Part shown: piece after piece, positions 44,601-56,900 of the stretch
Layout of the letters: the number at the start of each line of letters is the position of its first letter
Position numbering within the stretch: position 1 is the first letter of the stretch
Assembly: GCF_000224145.3 (NCBI RefSeq)
Contig: NC_020175.2
Location: 855,948 to 919,947 of the forward strand
From: Ciona intestinalis
Taxonomy: Eukaryota; Chordata; Ascidiacea; Phlebobranchia; Cionidae
Length of the DNA stretch: 64,000 nucleotides
Reading direction: 5' to 3'
The notes under the pieces: generated by a model
The model's database searches: none
The model's input: the letters and a program-made list of their open reading frames with translations, nothing else
What the model was told of the DNA's origin: nothing
Made by a program: the position numbers and the translations under genes

Positions 44601-47069
44601 ACTAAATATCTGGAAGAGGAAATGTGTTCCATTATATTAGCTAAAAAAAGGATTTTAATACTGTAAACCAGCATCACATTCGGAATACTGTCTACACATT
44701 ATAAACTTGTATGCATGTTGAAATATTAACGCGGTACGGTTTTTGACAAATTTTTATGCATGTCGCCAATAAGGTTAGTTCAAATAGGTGAACAGGTATT
44801 ACAATTTAAGTAGCAACATAATCCATGCATTATCTGCCGCTCTAAATGTTTTCAACCCCATATACATAAGACATGTTAAAGCCTTTTATCTAATCAAATT
44901 TTCAAAGATTTTAGTACTTAGTTTGGTAAACACTGCATGCCTAACTTGGTCATACTAGTTCTGCCTTTGACGAGTTCGTACACTTCGTGCCCACTAACTA
45001 GTTACCAAATATGTAAATTTGTATTTGTACCATTTTTTTAATTACGAAATTGAACCACACGAATACCCAGGAATAGGTTTAGTTATTATACCTTTATCGG
45101 GTTGTAGCAAAGCGATAGTTCAGTCAACCCTGTCATCTCCCTCACCACAGAGGGCGTGGTTCTTAAACGGTTGCCCACAAGATTAAGTGTCTTAAAATTG
45201 CTGACGTCAGCAGCAAACGCACTGCGTGGGATTTCGGTCAAAAGGTTTTTCTTCATTTTCAGTTCAATCAGTTTTGTATTATCTAAACAGAATTTAAATT
45301 TACGTAAATTTTGTCTTAGCGTTTACTTACCGCATATATATGTATTTTCTATATATAGTAGGGTGGGGGAAGATGGGACACCTTTAACATATAATATCCA
45401 AATATCCTAATCGTGTTTTAAACAATTAACAACGATCTATGGAAGTCGTGATGATATAGTTTTATAATTCTTTGAATGTTCTTTGTTTACAATCATAAGT
45501 GGAACAAAAAAATAGATTGAAAAGGTGTCCCATCTTCCCCCATCCTACTATATAGCTAATATTCTTTTAACACATCTTCGCAATTACGACGAAAAGGACA
45601 TATAACTATAATCGAACCAGGCAAAAATAAATCTAAAAACAAACAGATACATTTATAATCAATGGAAAATACGTCAAATTAGAGGTTCAAGTAGTTCATA
45701 ACATGTTATCATACATACTTGTAAATGCGTCATTGGGAAGCGCCTTTATTTGGTTGCCATAAGTACACAATGTTGTTAAGTTCTCGTTATGATGCAAATG
45801 TGGAAGTTCTGTTAGACTGTTACTTGCTAGATATAATTTCTCAAGGCTTTCGACTTCCGAGAATACGTTGTCTTCAATCATGTGAAGATTATTCTCTTCC
45901 AAGGAAATTACGCGAAGGTTCGGGCAGTTCTGCGATTGCGATAATATCGATAAATAAAACAACAACAAATAGTAGGGTGGGAGAAGATGGGACACGTTTT
46001 TATCGTATTATCCTGTCCCGTTTGGTAGTAAACAAAGAACATTCAAAGAGTTAAAAACCGTACTCTCACAACTCCCATTGACCGTTGTAAGTCTTTTAAA
46101 TCCGATCAGAACAACATGTGTTAAAGGTGTCCTGTGTCTACCAATGTATAATATACATAATATGCTATTAAAAGTTGAAACAAAATAATATTTATCACTT
46201 CGGTACTTCAGCGAAATTAAAATATTTTAAAAAATCTCCAAGAAATACGGAAATTAACAGCAAACAACAGTTGTAAAAATACGCCTTATGCAGTTTAGGT
46301 TTTAAATGCCTGGCCGTCAAAAAAAAACAGCTCAAACAAAAGTCTACATGCGTACAATGCTGCCCACGGTTAGTAAAATTTATTTTTAACAGAACTTTGA
46401 AATACTGATGTATTCAAAACTTTATGTTCCATTGTACTCACATCAAAAGCTCCATCCTCAAGAAAATAAATCTTGTTTCCGTCCAAGTTGATCTCTTCTA
46501 GATTCGGCAAATGCTTGAAAGAATCACGTGGTACATTGAGAATATTGTTGCCTGGAACATGAATGAATGTAACATAATTTATCCTCGCGTGGTCGGAAAA
46601 CGGCAGTTATTATAACAAAGGTGTTTTTTTATATACCCGTGTTACCAAGTATGTTACTTCACATGTATTGACTGCAGCATTTAATTTGGCTAAACAATCA
46701 ATTACTTAACACAAAAGCGCATTAAATAGCAAAACAAAACGGTATAATTAAGTTTTTAATAGTTTAGCCTATACTGTCAAATATGTGACTGTGGCCAAAA
46801 GTTACAAATTCTGTTCTGTTATAGCATCGCAGAATTTGGACGTAAAAAGTTAAATTATAATAATTTAATATTTGTAAAAGTTCAGAACCTGACAAATCCA
46901 GTTTCGTTGTGTTTCTTGGTATACGAAGTTTTGGCACAGCACGAGCAGATGGCAATTTACAAGTCACGGTCGTATCTTCGCATTCGCAACCATTTGGACA
47001 ATTAGCGATGATCAGAGGTGTAAGAACTAGTAACGTCACTAACACATGTGTTAAATTTAATGTATCCAT
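38641..47069 (-). CDS. Leucine-rich repeat / FN3 single-pass receptor
   Basis: Seventeen exons close in phase to 997 residues: 47069-46889, 46551-46442, 45929-45719, 45282-45092, 44609-44390, 43915-43792, 43430-43332, 43027-42792, 42550-42406, 42085-41896, 41678-41451, 40876-40707, 40420-40244, 39975-39808, 39620-39497, 39328-39153, 38884-38641. Order: signal peptide (LTHVLVTLLVLTPLIIA), Cys-rich LRR N-cap (NCPNGCECEDTTVTC), about 28 leucine-rich repeats (for example LDLSGNNILNVP, LDLSYNSITNLP), LRR C-cap (NPWECGCGMQWY..VC..FKQC), an FN3-like region (LTGLEPQTRYLVCTATV), a membrane span (VIMYAVLGAVLGFIILCALG) and a tail of about 90 residues ending TKL, a class I PDZ-type end. The number of repeats exceeds that of FLRT, LRRN or ELFN, so I assign no orthologue. 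An acceptor (CTTTTTTAG) leaves an 11-base leader before the ATG, suggesting trans-splicing. Adhesion or guidance is inference. Confidence 0.88.
39048..39120. repeat. Homopolymer-rich tract in the receptor's last intron
   Basis: Long consecutive runs of C, T, G and A (13 Cs, then Ts, Cs and about 17 Ts) unlike the rest of the window. They may be low-quality consensus. They lie inside the intron between the membrane-span exon and the tail exon, so the protein model does not depend on them. Confidence 0.7.
41187..41383 (+). mobile_element. MITE, main family, near full length
   Basis: TATAGTAGAGTGAGGAAAGA to CTTCCCCCACCCTACTATA; 197 bp, the best-preserved size class. Intronic in the LRR receptor gene. 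Confidence 0.9.
42158..42370 (-). mobile_element. SINE tail and core fragment
   Basis: GTTGTTATAATACTGGTGTT, CTTACGTGTTATCACA and GACCACTGGGTTGGACCAGG follow the order of the complete copy at 48.5-48.8 kb. Intronic in the LRR receptor gene. Confidence 0.5.
45354..45552 (+). mobile_element. MITE, main family, near full length
   Basis: TATAGTAGGGTGGGGGAAGA to CATCTTCCCCCATCCTACTA; both inverted ends almost exact over more than 25 bp. A good reference copy of the family. Intronic. Confidence 0.92.
45970..46140 (-). mobile_element. MITE, main family, one end eroded
   Basis: TAGTAGGGTGGGAGAAGATG at the left. TTTGGTAGTAAACAAAGAAC core. The right end is reduced to AAAGGTGTCCTGTGTCTACC. Intronic. 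Confidence 0.8.
46560..46672 (-). mobile_element. SINE 3'-tail fragment
   Basis: AATTTATCCTCGCGTGGTCG, CAGTTATTATAACAAAGGTG, ending near TTACTTCACAT. Lies in intron 1 of the LRR receptor. Confidence 0.5.
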
Positions 47070-47082
47070 GTTTGCTTTGTCT

Positions 47083-47980
47083 AAAAAAGCTTGTTAGTAC
47101 TCCGGGTTCAACAGAAACGATTTTTAACTGACGCTCTTTTTCCACAATTCTAAATACAGTTTTAACGACTGACGTTTTTCTGTTAAATATCCCTTTCTTG
47201 GTTGTTTCAATAATTTGATCCTCGCTATTGTTTTGAAAAGATAATTAAAAAAATACCATTGTTATAAACTCGTAGCTAAATTTTTCAAATCGGCAACGAG
47301 CGCAAGGTAATTTTAACCCATATATATAACTGTAACTTTCCTGTCCACTGTACCATAAAACTAATACTGACCATAAGAGTGGCTGGTTTGACACAAAGGG
47401 GACAGCTGTAAAAAGACGGCGAGCCCTTAACTCGTTGTTGAATGTGCAGCGACTTGATCGTTATTAGCAAACTCACCAGTTGAAGAATATGAGCTGAATG
47501 TTGTTGCTAAGTTCGCGAACTCACGCGTTACAAGAGCTCTTTACTCGGCCCTCAAAAATTGAGAAGTGCTTTACAAAATACAGCCTGCCTACCTTTTCCG
47601 TCCGTTGGTTAGCCTTGCCTTTTGCGACTAAACAAAAGATTGAAACCAACATAAAACAAACACAAAATACGTCGCCATTATTACTATACACGGAAAACCA
47701 CGTAGTTTTGGTGCCGAGTGTTTTGATATAAGATCAATTTAAAGTAATACGGCGAATGCGTAACACGCCAAGAAAATAAACTTCTACAATATTTATTATT
47801 TTATTCCAACCATTACAATCGTGTACAGTGCAAGTTACGTAAGAAAACTACATAAAAAGACACAGTGATAAATGAAAGCACTCGTAGCAGCGGGTTAAGA
47901 AAAACAGTGGAAATTTACGCAGTTACGTTGTAACTACAATCCGGCGCCAAAATAGGAAATCTAGTTTAAACAAACAAAGT
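47083..47980. other. Spacer between the LRR receptor and the 980-residue coiled-coil gene
   Basis: Both genes run leftward. The spacer of 0.9 kb is too long for a typical Ciona operon. Two minus-strand AATAAA signals (TTTATT at 47792-47797 and 47800-47805) lie about 180 bases past the coiled-coil stop. Nothing else recognised. Confidence 0.65.
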
Positions 47981-50900
47981 TTAATTTCTTCGTCCTTCCA
48001 TATCATAAGACGTACCCCCTCCGGGTTGGACTTGGGATTGTTGACGCTTCGGCTGACCACCGGTAGATGGGGCTGCAGCTTCGTTACTTTTTCGCTGTGA
48101 TGCCCTGCTTGCCCTCGAACCACCAGAATCTCGCTGCAGTGGCGACCTTTTGCTACCAGGTGGTGATTGATTACCTGGTGTAGGCTGTGGGGTCGATTGC
48201 TTCGTAACTTTAGGACTACTCTGTCCACCGCTCTTGTTTGAGGCTCTCGACGCGTTCGTTTTTTTCTCGCCAACATTTTCCTGGTTGTACCACGCGGGTT
48301 GAGGGTTTATAGCTCCATCTGGTGGCATGTTGCCTTCGACTACGTCATCGCCGACATCTCCGATGACGTCATTGGCATCAAGTACGTCAGCAGAAGTAGC
48401 GCGAGAAGAAGCAAGTTGACTTGGAGTGTCATTCCTTTCAACGAGATTTTCCTGTTGAGAGATAAAAACAAATCTCACGTAACAGATAAATGAATGAATG
48501 TTACTGTTTTATCCCCGCGTGACGGGAGACGACAGTCGTTATAACACAGGTGTTCTGCATCATACACGTCGTACCGGCTTACGAGTCACCACATATAAAA
48601 CTTTCTAAATGATTATGTTTGTATGGAAATTGTTATGTGTATGGCTGACAACTTTTATGATAAATTGGTTCACAAAGCTAGGGACCACTGGGTTGAACCA
48701 ATTGTCGTTAAGCGTCTTGCCAAGGACGTATACAGCCACAATAGAAGCAGCATCGACCCTCGCAGCCATTTCACATCATTATGGGATAAGAGGCAGCCAC
48801 GCTAACCACTGTGCCATATGGCTGATGGTGTACTTTGAGGAAATACTGTTGGTAAAACTGTATAGGCTCTGAAATAAAAATAACTGTCTAGTTCTAAAAT
48901 GCCTAGGATTACTAGCCTATTTGGTCAATTATCAATGCTTAGACCAGATCTGAGTCTGGTCCTTAATAAAATGGCTGTGTAACTGCTAAAAATAAACCGA
49001 TATGCTCAAACTGATTAAAATATCCATAATTACAACACAAAAACAAATTAATTCACAATACAACTTTCTATAAATATTTTTTCCTAAATTTAAAAAATAT
49101 TAATACAAAAATTATTAGCCGGAAAATAATCGTGATTATCATTAGACATAATCCTTACCAGTTCTGTGTCTTCGCCAGAGTAATCTGTCTGATCTAGATC
49201 AGCATCCGGAATCCCAGCTCTGGCATCCGGACCTAAAGATACGGGTGATGCAGATTTAGGAGGATCCCGTACTGGGAAGAATTCTTTGGATCTTGGGGGG
49301 AAGTTTCGATGCCGACTTTTATCCAAGAGTTGCAACCATCGCATCTTAATGTCGTACCATCTGTAATTGTATATGAAGTTTTGGGTATGTGAAGAACTAT
49401 GCATTTTCTGTTGTAGCGTATAAGGTTACTCCATCTCTCTGATGACAGGTTGCTACAACCTACAAGTGACCACTCAGTTAAGAAAATACAGTTAGGTGTC
49501 TTGCCTAATAATATACATACGCGCCTATGAGTATCCAGATAAGCATCGAGCATCCGACCAGTTATCTTTAGGTTACGAAAAAAGGGGAAAACCATTGAGC
49601 CACTGCGCCATACTAATCGCTGATGGATATCCGATAGCCTACATTGACGGAAGATCTCAGCCATATACAACAAAACCATAAGATACAAATTAAACTTATT
49701 TAACTATTACCATGGACCAGTAATAGCTACAAACCTTGCACATTGATACAACCCCCATTCATTCAAAGTTGATAAAGGTCTCTTCACAAAAGTTCGATCA
49801 TCTGATTTCTTCTTCCATAGCAAGGGTTGAATATCCATCTTTAAACGAGCAAGCTCTTGTTTGATCCCACTCGTCTCCTCCATCCTCATCTTGGTCTCAG
49901 AGTTCACACGAACAGTAAGATTGGAACGAGCATCGTTGAGTAGACGCTCCATCTAATGTGAAGTTAACATTATCGTGGGTGAAGACACTAGTGGATATTT
50001 TGCCTTGAACATTTCAAAACATACTTAATTTTATTCCGAATAGCGAAATATCATTAACCAATTTCCAAAATCGGCAACAACTGGGTATTAGGCACAACAC
50101 AACAGTGGCCTAAACCCTATGTTCTTGAAATACCTCGCCGCAGCTCGGTTATATTTAGACCGTTCCCGTGCACTATCCATTTGTACATACAACCAGTGCA
50201 CTTTAAACCGACTACACTATAACGCTATAGACTTTGTTAACCGCTTACCTGTGACACAGTCCTTTGCGCCAACGTCACGTCTCTTTGCATTTGATCAAAC
50301 TTCAGTTTTCCCTCAATCATTGAAGAATCTATGTCTTCAAAATGCTGGCTCATGTTACGTAACTGCTTCTTGGTTGACTCAGCATCTTTAAACCTGCTCT
50401 CAGCTTCCAACGTCGTCTTAGTTTCAACATCAGCTTTTAGAAGTTCGACTCTTTCCTGCGTCTCCTTCAGTTCTTGCGGCACACCTTAAAAACGATAGGT
50501 TTATAATTGAAATCAACTTTAAAATGAACCTTTGTTCATTTCATTATTTGGCGCTGTATCACTGTGGTGGCTATATCCCTGAGGTTACGTTAGATGCTCG
50601 ACTCTGCTACCATTGTGAATGTGTGTTTCTGGACAAGACACTTAACCGCAATTGCTCCAACCGCGTGTGTCATTTTATGGATTGTTTAAATTATCAGAGA
50701 TATATAAAGATATGTTAAAATCACCTACAAAGTTACATTGTTGATCTCGTACGCGGGAGCGTAGTGTAGGAAACACGGCTCACTTACTTTTTAAAACGTC
50801 TTGCATCGAAACGATATCTTTATTCATAACTTCTCTCCACTCAGTGGCGCTGTGCATCATCTCATTATGTTGCTCCCTTACAGTGGATTTGAATTCGGAC

Positions 50901-53900
50901 ATTTTTGAATCCAAAGTCTCTTCCTGTTTGAAAATGGTTAAAAAATCAAATCACAGGATAGTGTATTAGGGAGGGGGTTAGGGGTAAATGATACGAGAAT
51001 CTAACTTGAGCCGTGAAGAACTTTCTATAGCCGTGATTTTTACAGTTAGTTCGTATAACTATTTCTTAAGACTATAATCAAAACTTGAAAACATGATCTA
51101 GTTACGTATATATATATAACAACCTTTACCTGTTGTGTGAGGCGAATGGACAAAGCAGTCAAACGAGCATCAGTGTCGGTCAAAGCTCTGTTTAATTTAC
51201 TTTCACCGTCTTCCATTCGACTCTTTATCTAAGAAATGTAAAAAAAAATGTTTGTTTTTTTATTCTGATAAAAAAAACATTTTTGACACATTAGTTGCTT
51301 ACACCATGTTTAAGCACGCTACCCTGTTTATAAAGTAATTTATGATGCTTGCTAGGAAGAGGGATGAGGACGAAACAATTTCTGTGCATTAAAATGGATG
51401 TTGTGCCACAGAAAGGCACGTTAGAGGACTTGGCATGTAGGAAATTATTCATTACCGCAACTTTCGACTTTACTTTTTAAAACCCTATTTAAACCCATCT
51501 AAAATACACGACAAGAAAAAAATACATACTGGTTCCCCATTATACTTCTACCATACCTCGCCCAGAACACGATCTTTATCCTTTGCCGCTTGGAACTGTA
51601 AACCACCAATAGCTTGTTGCAGTGTAGATACTGCGATACGAAGTTGTTCTTGTACCCCGTCTATATGACCTCCCTGACGCGTTGCTTGCTCTTCACGCTT
51701 CGTGATTTCGGCAAGCAACACTTTTTCCACTGATTTCCTAAATCAAAATTCGAATTAGCTGCTTATACACCAGCCACGAAGCGGTTATTTATTATAACAT
51801 AACTGTTTTTTTTCATATATGAGATACACATGGTGAATTGATACACCTCATGCTTACTGTCGAGTTATAACATGGGTGTCTTCTTAAACACCCGACACAC
51901 ATGGTGTATTCATACACCTCACGCTTACTGTCGAGTTATAACATGCGTGTATCCAAGCACCTAACATGTCGTCGTCTTATAAATATCTATCAACTCTATC
52001 TTTGTACATACAACGTAAAACTATTCCTCACCTGTCATTATTTATCTTTCGATCCAATGTTTTAAACATTTCGTCAATCTTCTTATAGTTGGTAGAATGA
52101 CGTGTCCTTTCTGTTCTTCGCATTTCTTTCATTGATTGCATCTCTTCGTTGTAAATCTTTTGTTGGAGGTTCCATCTGTGGCAATAAAGGTTAAAAGAAA
52201 TCATTTCTTATCGTCAGGACTTCTTGTCTCAACTGATGCATATTGCTTCGAATCAACACAACCTTACTACTGTTATAATATAATGCGTGAAGTCGAACAG
52301 ATATAGTAGGGTGGGGGTCACAATTTCTTTCAACTTTTTTCTCTATTTGGTGGTAAACAAAGAAATTTGTACAAAAAAAACGGTTAACTGTTTAAACACG
52401 ATCAAAATAGTTGGATATTATGTACTAAAGGTGTCCCATCTCCCCCCAACCTATTATATAAAACTTTACATGACTTTGCACTAGAACGTCAGCTACACAG
52501 TACCAACAACAGCAAGACTAATGATAAACTAAAACCAAGCGTGTAAAACAAGCAGAATGGGGCACCAAAGCCACCAAGTCACATGCAGAAGCTAGTAAAA
52601 AACGCTTTAAACTAAATACCGCAAATATACCTTTCAAATGTTTTACAGCTTTTTTGAAACTAGTTAGAATAAGCACAAGTCTAAACCTATAGCTATGAAA
52701 ATAAATATAAACTGTTTCTTTACCTGTTTTCGGTGTCTTCCCTCATCTGCCTCTCAAAGTCCACACGAGAAGATTCTTCTCTCTGCATCAACTTTTCAAC
52801 ATCCACAAACTTACGAAGAGCTTCCTCTCGTAATCTCGATTCTTTTTGAAGAAGTTTTTCGCTCATTTCTTCAACGACGACCTGAGACATAAATTTACAC
52901 TTTTTAACACATTCTGATATTTCGAAAGTCAATTTTTAAAACGCCAATAAACATAAGGAATAAATGAATTTTTTATCCTTGCGTGGCAACCACAGTCGTT
53001 ATAAGATTATTCATACACTCTGTGCAAGCTCACGAGAATAAAAATATATTTTTATCCAAACTAAATATGGTTTTCAATTATACGTTATAATCTAGAGTAT
53101 TAACAGTAGTTTAAATTTGTTAATGTTTTTTTTTTGGTCAAGTTACCTGAATCTTTTTATGAAGTTTTAATCTTTCATTTTCTTCTGAATGACTTTGTTC
53201 CTGTCTCGTCTTCTCCAAAGACTGAAGTTCTTCCAATCTCTTATGAGATAAATCTCCCAGGTTAGATTGAAGTTCCGACACTTTAAGACTGACCTTTTGA
53301 AAAGTATTATTTTGTTTATTTTATAATCGGGCGGGGGAAGATGGAACTCCTTTAGTACATAATATCTAAATATTCTAATTATGTTTTAAACATTTAACCA
53401 CGGTCTATAGGAGTCATGAGAATACGGTTTTATATTTCTTTGAATGTTCTTTGTTTGCTATCGAAAGGAACGAGAAAAAGAACGAAAGAGTGTCCCATCT
53501 GTCCCAACCCTACCTCATTTACAGAGTTATATAAACGTAGCCCTTGGTTATATAACCGTAAGCCGTAGTCCAACACTGTTACAAGGTTGCCCCTTATTTC
53601 AAACCGTATATATACGTGTCAATAACTAAAGTGCAAACCATGTATTCGTATAAAGTAGCGCGTGCAAGTCGATACGCGAAACAGGCTGTAATTCATTCTC
53701 TTATGATCATATAGCAAAGCACGTTGATAACTAATAGATGTGTTTAAACTACCTGTTGTACTTGGGATCTTGCATCCGACTCTGCGTGTGCGACTCGATT
53801 ACGAAGCTCAACCACTGCGTCACGTGTTTCTGCCATTCGTGATTCAAACAAATGCCTGATGATGTAAGGGTAAATACAATTGAATATATCTCCTTTATAC

Positions 53901-56900
53901 GTTGCATAATTGCACTATGTTCGCAATCTACCACGTATTTTTCAATACTTGTCAGTAGATTCTAATCTATTCTACGAGATAAATTTCTACAGCTTGGTAC
54001 GTCATGGGACTTTAGAATTAGGCCACAGATGGTTCATTACCGAAGATGATACAACTTATTAGCGGTACTTGGTTGCAGCAATGTTCGTTGAGTGTCGTGT
54101 CCAAAGACATACACTCATATCAACATGAGTATTAAAACCTATCCTAGTATCCAGGATTTAGTTACGGCACAAATGTCTATAACTACGGATCCACGGCGGC
54201 GGACCAAAAGTTATAGTAAATACAGAGCAGTGTATAACTACGAGTACCTTACCTTAGTTGAAGAGTATTTTGTTCAGCCATATTATTATTATCCTTCTGC
54301 AACCTCGCTTGTTGAAGGGTTTGTTTAATTTCATCTTCCGTTCGTTTCGATCTCTGTTTCATCTCGTTTTGCATGTGGCTGAACTCCATCGCCTGTAGTA
54401 AAATACCTTATCAGGCATATTATAACATCGTATAGGAAGTATCGACCTTATATATAAGTATAGTAGGGTGGGTGAAGGTGGGAAACTTTTTCATTATATT
54501 TTTATTCAATTTAGTAGTAAACAAAGGACATTCATTGTATTGTATGCTACAGGTGTCCCATTTTACCCCACAATACTTAACGTTGTTATATTAATAAAAA
54601 GTTATGTGTTTTTTTACACATCATGTGGTAAGCGGGTTCATCCTACAACGTAGTTTTATATACACGCACTTTAGAACAGCCCTGTATTAGAGTCCCTATA
54701 AAAAATGAATCAACCAAAGATGGGTGGTCACACGTATAGATGAAACGCTAAACTAGAAAGTATTGCAAGTCCGTACCGAAATAGGAACTTTACATTACCT
54801 GAGTATCTAATTTATTTTTAAGTTGGTGAAATTCGTCGACAATATTTTCCGATGTTCTGTCCCCTTTTTCTAACTTTCGAGTTATATCTTCAAGTCTGTG
54901 ACGTAAGTCAGTCATCTGTGACGTCTGCGTCTCTCTCTGGGAGTCGGTTTCTTTTTGAGAGTTGAATAATGCCTGTTTGTGATCATTAAAGTAAAGTAGA
55001 TGGTAAAAATCAATTCCAAAGGATATTATGTTTAACGTGGGCGAGGTCATGTAGTGTTGTACGCCATGGGGTCAAAGATTTAGGCCAGAGATATGCTCAC
55101 TACCCGGGCGAAAGGGTGCTATCGCATGAAAAAAAGACAATGAAGAAACTAAAATACATGCAATGTTAGCTGCTAGAATGTAGACTACTTCTGTCTTTAT
55201 ATTGACATGGATATGTAGGTATACAATGTGACAGTGAACGTCCTATATCGCTTAAGCCTTAAACCGCTTCTGTTTATATACCATCTCTTGCCATTACCTA
55301 AATGACATCCAAGGTAGTTTTAGTCAAAATTTTTGCAGCGGACGTCATATACTATAATAACTATACAGAGACAAAATATAACACACACTATTAAATGGCC
55401 GTACCTGCTCCAGCTTCTTCGAATGTGAAGTTATATTTTGTAGATTTTCTCGCTCATGATGAAGTTTCTCCTCAGCTCTTCGGAGTCGTGACGTCAGCTG
55501 ACTGATGACGTCATTACTTGACCGCATCGTCTCCATAAGTTCACGTTGAACTTTCTTTTCTTCTTTCTGAACCTCTTTTCTTGAATAGTCAGCCGCTCTG
55601 GCGTTGCTTTGTAGTCGGTAGACCTGTGTATTACAAGAATTATGTTACACTAGATCAGTATAGTAGGGTGGGGAAGATGAGACTTCTTTTCGTTTAATTT
55701 TCTCTTCCTATTTGGTAATAAAAAAAGAATGTTCAAAGAATTATAAAACCGTATCCTCACTACTCTCATAAACCGCTGCGGGTAACTGTATAAAGACAAT
55801 CGGGATATTTGGACATTATGTGCTAAAGACGTCCCGTCTTCCCCCACCGTACTATATATTTCAATAGACCTGTTACAAGTATTAAATAAAGGCAGAATAG
55901 TAATATTGGCAATATATTGCTGTGGGGTAAAATGTAATATTAATTTATGTAGTAACGTGATTTAACCTCTTCCAGAATCGCTTTGTTCCCTTCTTCCAAC
56001 ATGGTGATTCTCGTGACGACATTTTGAATGTGACCTCCGATGCTTTCGTCGCTTTCCCTGGACCTAAAATGAAAGTAGTAATAACTTGTGTGTATGAGTG
56101 TTGTGTATATTGTCCATAGCATGTTTTAATGACTGTTTTGACGTTAATTTAAATTTCCTAATAATTGTAAACTAAAATTATCTTCGTTAACGTTATTAAA
56201 GAAAAAGTTTTGTTAATTTAAACGGGAAAATTATATATACTGCTAAAAAGGCACTTTATCACAATTAACAGTGTATGTTATATTTTTTACTCAATATTAT
56301 ATTACAGTACGTTGGGGTAAGAATGCCTATGCTTTCATTCTCTTTTAACGTCCCATTTGGTAGTAAACATAAAAACATTTATGGAATTATATAACAATAT
56401 CCTCACGACTGCTAATTGTTTAAAACACGAATATAAAACATTGGATATTATGTGCTAACGGTATCCATTACCCTTTTTGCATGGTCACTTTTATGCGCGT
56501 AAGTACTCGCATATTTACTCGCAAAAACAAGGTTAACACGCATAACGTCATAAGCGTGTCATCTGCTGTAGGAGGTTGGTTGTTTTGCACATTATGCGAG
56601 TAAAGAAAAGTAAGGTGAAAGTACAGTTTTACTTTTAAGAGCCTAATCTTTTTCGGGTATTAATTTTATAGGTTTTCGTTGGTAATAGCACCATAAAGTA
56701 TTAAAACTTATTTTATAAGCTAGATTTAATAATATTGCGCTAAAATAAGCTAACTCAATGTTGATACGCGCATAAACCAATGACCATGCAAAATAACGCG
56801 GTTAGCGAGTTATCATATGACAAGTTAATGCGGATCGTTATTCGCATTAACTTTTTACCATGCAAAAAAGGTACATCTAACTTACATTCACAGATTTTTA

